Below are positions 5,776 through 8,122 of a stretch of 8,122 bases of DNA, one piece after another. The notes under the pieces were generated by a model that had not been told where the DNA came from, ran no database searches, and worked only from the letters and a program-made list of their open reading frames with translations. Numbering within the stretch: position 1 is the first letter of the stretch; each line of letters opens with the position of its first letter. The stretch is taken from NCBI GenBank assembly GCA_002862585.1, contig PKDP01000167.1, positions 1 to 8,122 of the forward strand. Reading direction: 5' to 3'. Source of the DNA: Flavobacteriales bacterium. Its GTDB lineage: Bacteria; Bacteroidota; Bacteroidia; Flavobacteriales; UBA7312. A program made the position numbers and the translations under genes.

Positions 5776-6512
5776 TGGCATTAATTAACGAATTAGAAAA
5801 GCAAGGTAACTTCTTGTTTAAATATAGAGGGCAATTTCCTGTTGTCCTATTTATTTTAGCCATTCCGTTCATTTATGTCACTGAGGATGTAAACCCTTTA
5901 CTAGCAGAAAGTTATACCTTTTTAGCTATTGGATTGTCCTTATTAGGATTTGTCATTAGAGCCTATACCATTGGTACAACTCCAAGGGGAACATCTGGAA
6001 GGAACACTAAAGAACAAGTTGCTGTGCAGCTAAATAGCACAGGCATTTATTCAATGTTAAGGCACCCACTATATCTTGGTAATTATTTTATGTGGATAGG
6101 TATTGTATACTTTACATATAATTGGTGCTTCGTTGTTATAGTTAGTCTTTTGTACTGGGTATATTATGAACGTATTATGTTTGCTGAAGAACGATTTTTA
6201 GAACAAAAATTTGGTCAAAACTATTTAGATTGGGCAAAAACACTACCAGCCTTTATACCTAAGTTTTCAAGTCTTAATAAAAGCGATATTCCCTTTTCTC
6301 TTGTAAGTGTTTTGAGAAGAGAGTATTCGGGAGTGTTAGCTACTGTTATTGGTTTTGTATTTGTTGATTTTTTCAGAAATTACTTTGCTGGAGATGATGT
6401 ACTAATTTCCAATCTTTCAATAAATATACTTATTGTTTCTGTATTTCTAAGTTTAATTCTTAGAACGCTTAAAAGACACACTAAACTTTTGAATGAAGAA
6501 GGAAGGTCTTAA
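5775..6512 (+). CDS. Integral membrane methyltransferase, ICMT/PEMT-like family
   Basis: The protein has 245 residues and about five membrane segments (roughly 21-36, 46-66, 102-126, 186-204, 214-230). The family core is clear: TGIYSMLRHPLYLGNY (89-104, with R96-H97-P98) and, after a membrane segment, YERIMFAEERFLEQKFGQ followed by YLDW (131-153). The RHP and EE-containing motifs form the SAM site of isoprenylcysteine and phospholipid methyltransferase-type enzymes. The substrate in bacteria is generally unknown; a lipid or membrane-embedded small molecule is likely. The stretch after about residue 165, with two further membrane segments, extends beyond the usual C-terminal end of the core. 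The gene begins inside the FKBP stop codon (TAATG), so translation is probably coupled. No hairpin follows, so its transcript may run into the tRNA. Confidence 0.87.
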   Translation: MALINELEKQGNFLFKYRGQFPVVLFILAIPFIYVTEDVNPLLAESYTFLAIGLSLLGFVIRAYTIGTTPRGTSGRNTKEQVAVQLNSTGIYSMLRHPLYLGNYFMWIGIVYFTYNWCFVVIVSLLYWVYYERIMFAEERFLEQKFGQNYLDWAKTLPAFIPKFSSLNKSDIPFSLVSVLRREYSGVLATVIGFVFVDFFRNYFAGDDVLISNLSINILIVSVFLSLILRTLKRHTKLLNEEGRS

Positions 6513-6528
6513 AAAATCCAAAAGGCTA

Positions 6529-6558
6529 TTTGAAGAGTTGACAAAAATAGTATATTTG
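6529..6558 (+). promoter_or_regulatory. Bacteroidota-type promoter of tRNA-Met
   Basis: TTTG at 6529-6532 and TATATTTG at 6551-6558 are separated by 18 bases and match the Bacteroidota consensus TTTG-N17-23-TAnnTTTG exactly. The -7 box ends 13 bases before the mature tRNA 5' end. This is the clearest promoter in the window. Confidence 0.8.
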
Positions 6559-6571
6559 CCGACCCAACTAT

Positions 6572-6645
6572 GGCGAGGTAGCTCAGTTGGTTAGAGCGTC
6601 GGATTCATAACCCGGAGGCCGAGAGTTCAAATCTCTCCCTCGCTA
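6572..6645 (+). tRNA. tRNA-Met (anticodon CAU), elongator type
   Basis: This is a 74-nt class I tRNA. The acceptor stem GGCGAGG (6572-6578) pairs with CCTCGCT (6638-6644) with a G1-U72 wobble, so it is not the C1-A72 mismatch of initiators. Discriminator A is at 6645; CCA is not encoded. The D arm is GCTC / GAGC, the T arm GAGAG-TTCAAAT-CTCTC. The loop TTCATAA has CAT at 6606-6608. The anticodon stem TCGGA / CCCGG carries a T27-G43 wobble and an A31-C39 mismatch beside the loop. The CAU anticodon could also belong to tRNA-Ile2 with lysidine, but the acceptor sequence resembles elongator methionine tRNAs of this phylum as I recall them. Confidence 0.9.
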
Positions 6646-6650
6646 CTCTA

Positions 6651-6680
6651 AAAAAGCTCCTGCATTTGCAGGGGCTTTTT
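6651..6680 (+). terminator. Intrinsic terminator of tRNA-Met
   Basis: AAAAAGCTCCTGCA (6651-6664) and TGCAGGGGCTTTTT (6667-6680) form a 14-bp stem with one G-U pair and a 2-nt apex. It begins 5 bases after the tRNA. The A and T ends make it usable on both strands, so it may also stop minus-strand transcripts of the frameshifted gene at 6686-7121. Confidence 0.9.
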
Positions 6681-6685
6681 ACGTT

Positions 6686-7121
6686 TTAACTATTCTCACT
6701 TTGAATCGGTATTCTATTAGTCAACATTTTAAAAGTAGCTATGCAACAGAAAATCACAAAAAGTGAATGATAATACGCACATACATCTGGAATATTAGGG
6801 TCATTTTTAACAACAAATACACCAACAATATTTATGACAAATAGCGCTAAGATTGTTTTAATAGCAAAAAACTTATATGCTTTACTACCATCATAGATCA
6901 GTTTATTAGAAAAAGCAATAATGATTTGTGCTCCAAAAAGTGCAGCAACAATTAAATGAGAAAGTTCTCCACTTGAAAAAAAGAATTTAGCTCATCAGGA
7001 ACAACTCTATAAACCCATAGATAGTAAAGCCTAGCAAAAAGAAAAAACGTTTTCTAACTATTACACCATAAATTGTTACTGATACTGGTAGCGCAGGTAT
7101 AATTTGTAATAAAACATCCAT
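6686..7121 (-). pseudogene. Frameshifted small integral membrane protein gene
   Basis: Starting at ATG 7121, the frame reads MDVLLQIIPALPVSVTIYGV, continues through RKRFFFLLGF, and stops at TAA 6989-6987 after 44 residues. One base over, a frame opens just after a TGA (6994-6992) and runs about 100 codons to TAA at 6688-6686 with no start codon: AKFFFSSGELSHLIVAALFG, then alternating hydrophobic segments, ending NRIPIQSENS. Joined at 6994-6987, the two halves give a protein of about 144 residues with roughly four membrane segments. The total length of 436 bases is one more than a multiple of three, consistent with a single inserted base. A route through the third frame with two shifts is also possible. 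I do not recognise the family. The gene lies between the tRNA-Met terminator and the methyltransferase gene. It may be a real pseudogene or a sequencing error. Confidence 0.72.
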
Positions 7122-7147
7122 AAAATAAGGAGTTAAGATTAGTCATC

Positions 7148-7194
7148 TAAATTATAATTATTTTAATGGATTTGGAATTGATGATTATAATTTA
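7148..7194. repeat. AT-rich inverted repeat
   Basis: TAAATTATAAT (7148-7158) and ATTATAATTTA (7184-7194) are perfect 11-bp inverted arms around a 25-nt spacer, between the methyltransferase stop and the frameshifted gene. The stem has no G-C pair, so it is a poor terminator. It could be a weak transcript end, a binding site, or chance in AT-rich DNA. Confidence 0.35.
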
Positions 7195-7204
7195 TCAAAT
7201 AAGA

Positions 7205-7984
7205 TTACTTTTTAGTAGCCTTAAGAGAGAAAATATAAGGTAAGTTTTGTTGTTTTCTATCTTTTAAAACATATTTGCCGGGCTCTCTTTCTACCATGCC
7301 TTTTACATGATATGGAGTGTAGTTATATTCTTCAAAAGATTGTAGCTTTAAGCCGTTAGATTCAAGAGCTACGAATATTTCTGTGAGGGAATGATTCCAC
7401 CAGTAAAATTCACTATCTATATTTTCACCACCATCTGTATAGCTGCCTTTTTCTTTTTCAATATTCATGTCTTTGTCAAAGAAATAGTCCTGACCTTCAA
7501 ACAAACTAACGAATGGATGAATTTCAACTAATAAAAAAGTGCCGCCTTTTTTGAGGTGCTTGGCAATAACTTCTCCCCATTTGTTGAGGTCAGGAAGCCA
7601 ACCAATAGCTCCGTATGAAGAAAAAACAATGTCAAACTCTTCATCTAAATTAAGCTCTAAAACATTTGACTCTAGAAATCGACAAGGAACATTAATTTCA
7701 TCAGAAAGTTCTTTGGCAGCTTTAATGGCAGAGGGTGAAAAATCTACTCCTGTTGCTATAGCTCCTAAGTTCGCTAATGAAAGAGTGTCTTGTCCAAAAT
7801 GACATTGTAAGTGAAGCATGGACTTATTACTAACATCTTGTAATATTGACCGTTCAATATCATTTAAACTGTATTTGGTTGATTTGAACTTTTCATTATC
7901 GTAGAATCGAGATTCTATATGAACAGGTGTTCTATTCTCCCAGGATTGGAGATTCTTTTTGAAATGTTGGCTAAAATCACTCAT
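7205..7984 (-). CDS. Class I SAM-dependent methyltransferase
   Basis: This is a soluble protein of 259 residues with a Rossmann-type SAM-binding domain. Motif I is MLHLQCHFGQDTLSLA (56-71), a recognised variant in which the usual D-x-G-x-G is replaced by LHLQCHFGQD. Motif II is GVDFSPSAI (79-87), with D81 likely contacting the SAM ribose. DIVFSSYG and the later KKGGTFLLVEIHPF complete the core fold. The C-terminal third (after WWNHSLTEIF) has aromatic-rich segments that may form the substrate pocket. The substrate is unknown. The ATG at 7984 follows the glyA stop codon after two bases, so the two genes form an operon and translation may be coupled. Co-expression with serine hydroxymethyltransferase suggests a link to one-carbon metabolism, but this is inference. 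Confidence 0.88.
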   Translation of the reverse strand: MSDFSQHFKKNLQSWENRTPVHIESRFYDNEKFKSTKYSLNDIERSILQDVSNKSMLHLQCHFGQDTLSLANLGAIATGVDFSPSAIKAAKELSDEINVPCRFLESNVLELNLDEEFDIVFSSYGAIGWLPDLNKWGEVIAKHLKKGGTFLLVEIHPFVSLFEGQDYFFDKDMNIEKEKGSYTDGGENIDSEFYWWNHSLTEIFVALESNGLKLQSFEEYNYTPYHVKGMVEREPGKYVLKDRKQQNLPYIFSLKATKK

Positions 7985-7986
7985 TT

Positions 7987-8122
7987 CTAGTATGCAAATA
8001 GCGGGAATTGACCCATTAGGTCGTTTACTTTTTTGCGAACTTCTTGAATGACATCTTCATTCTCAATGTTCATAAGTACTTCGTCAATTAGGTCTACTAT
8101 TTGAGGGATTGTATCTTCCTTC
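7987..8122 (-). CDS. glyA: Serine hydroxymethyltransferase, C-terminal end
   Basis: Only the last 44 codons are in the window; the rest lies beyond the right edge. The tail contains IVDLIDEVLMNIENEDVIQE, then VRKKVNDLM and the terminal QFPLFAY, which matches the characteristic end of Bacteroidota GlyA proteins (..V..KV...M..FPLFAY). GlyA interconverts serine and glycine with tetrahydrofolate, using pyridoxal phosphate, in the cytoplasm. The active-site lysine region is not visible here, so the call rests on the tail. The stop codon TAG (7989-7987) is two bases before the methyltransferase ATG. Confidence 0.8.
   Translation of the reverse strand, partial: KEDTIPQIVDLIDEVLMNIENEDVIQEVRKKVNDLMGQFPLFAY

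Noticed and set aside
7539..7802. An 87-codon plus-strand open frame inside the methyltransferase gene
   Set aside because: It is antisense to the SAM-binding domain of a well-supported gene and has no independent support.
1..8122. Mobile element, CRISPR array, toxin-antitoxin pair or defence island
   Set aside because: No transposase, integrase, spaced repeats, tRNA-end duplication or defence domain is visible; both tRNAs are followed by their own terminators rather than an integrated element.

Overview
The window looks like chromosomal DNA from a Bacteroidota member, most likely of the class Flavobacteriia. It is AT-rich, its start codons lack Shine-Dalgarno sequences, and the best promoter matches the Bacteroidota pattern TTTG-N17-23-TAnnTTTG. 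The neighbourhood (ribH, TPR membrane protein, recF, DUF721/DciA, ndk, DHH phosphoesterase, FKBP lipoprotein) resembles the core gene order I recall from flavobacteria. The class-level assignment is inference; no 16S or marker gene is present.

Layout. Positions 1-485 hold the 5' part of a minus-strand secreted protein gene cut by the window edge. A tRNA-Ser(UGA) with its own terminator follows (598-712). Next is a minus-strand pair: a TPR membrane protein (1363-2049) and ribH, lumazine synthase (841-1329), separated by a terminator-like hairpin. Divergent from it, recF (2164-3258) overlaps a DciA-like helicase-loader gene (3233-3535). That unit converges on ndk (minus, 3583-4002) at a shared hairpin. 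Divergent from ndk is a plus-strand operon: NrnA-like DHH phosphoesterase (4090-5085), FKBP-type prolyl isomerase lipoprotein (5101-5775) and a membrane ICMT/PEMT-like methyltransferase (5775-6512). A tRNA with anticodon CAU follows (6572-6645), with promoter and terminator. Positions 6686-7121 carry a frameshifted membrane-protein gene on the minus strand. The right end is a minus-strand operon: the 3' end of glyA (serine hydroxymethyltransferase) and, two bases downstream, a soluble SAM-dependent methyltransferase (7205-7984).

How the genes fit together. The middle is housekeeping: replication and repair (RecF, DciA), nucleotide metabolism (Ndk, NrnA), riboflavin synthesis (RibH) and envelope protein folding (FKBP). 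The glyA-methyltransferase pair links one-carbon supply with a methyl-transfer enzyme of unknown substrate. There is no mobile element, CRISPR array, phage gene or recognisable defence system, and I found no convincing undescribed system. The items most worth checking are the frameshifted membrane gene, the terminator that abuts the ribH start codon, the recF/dciA overlap, and the irregular anticodon stem of the CAU tRNA. No stretch longer than 300 bases lacks a gene or gene remnant.
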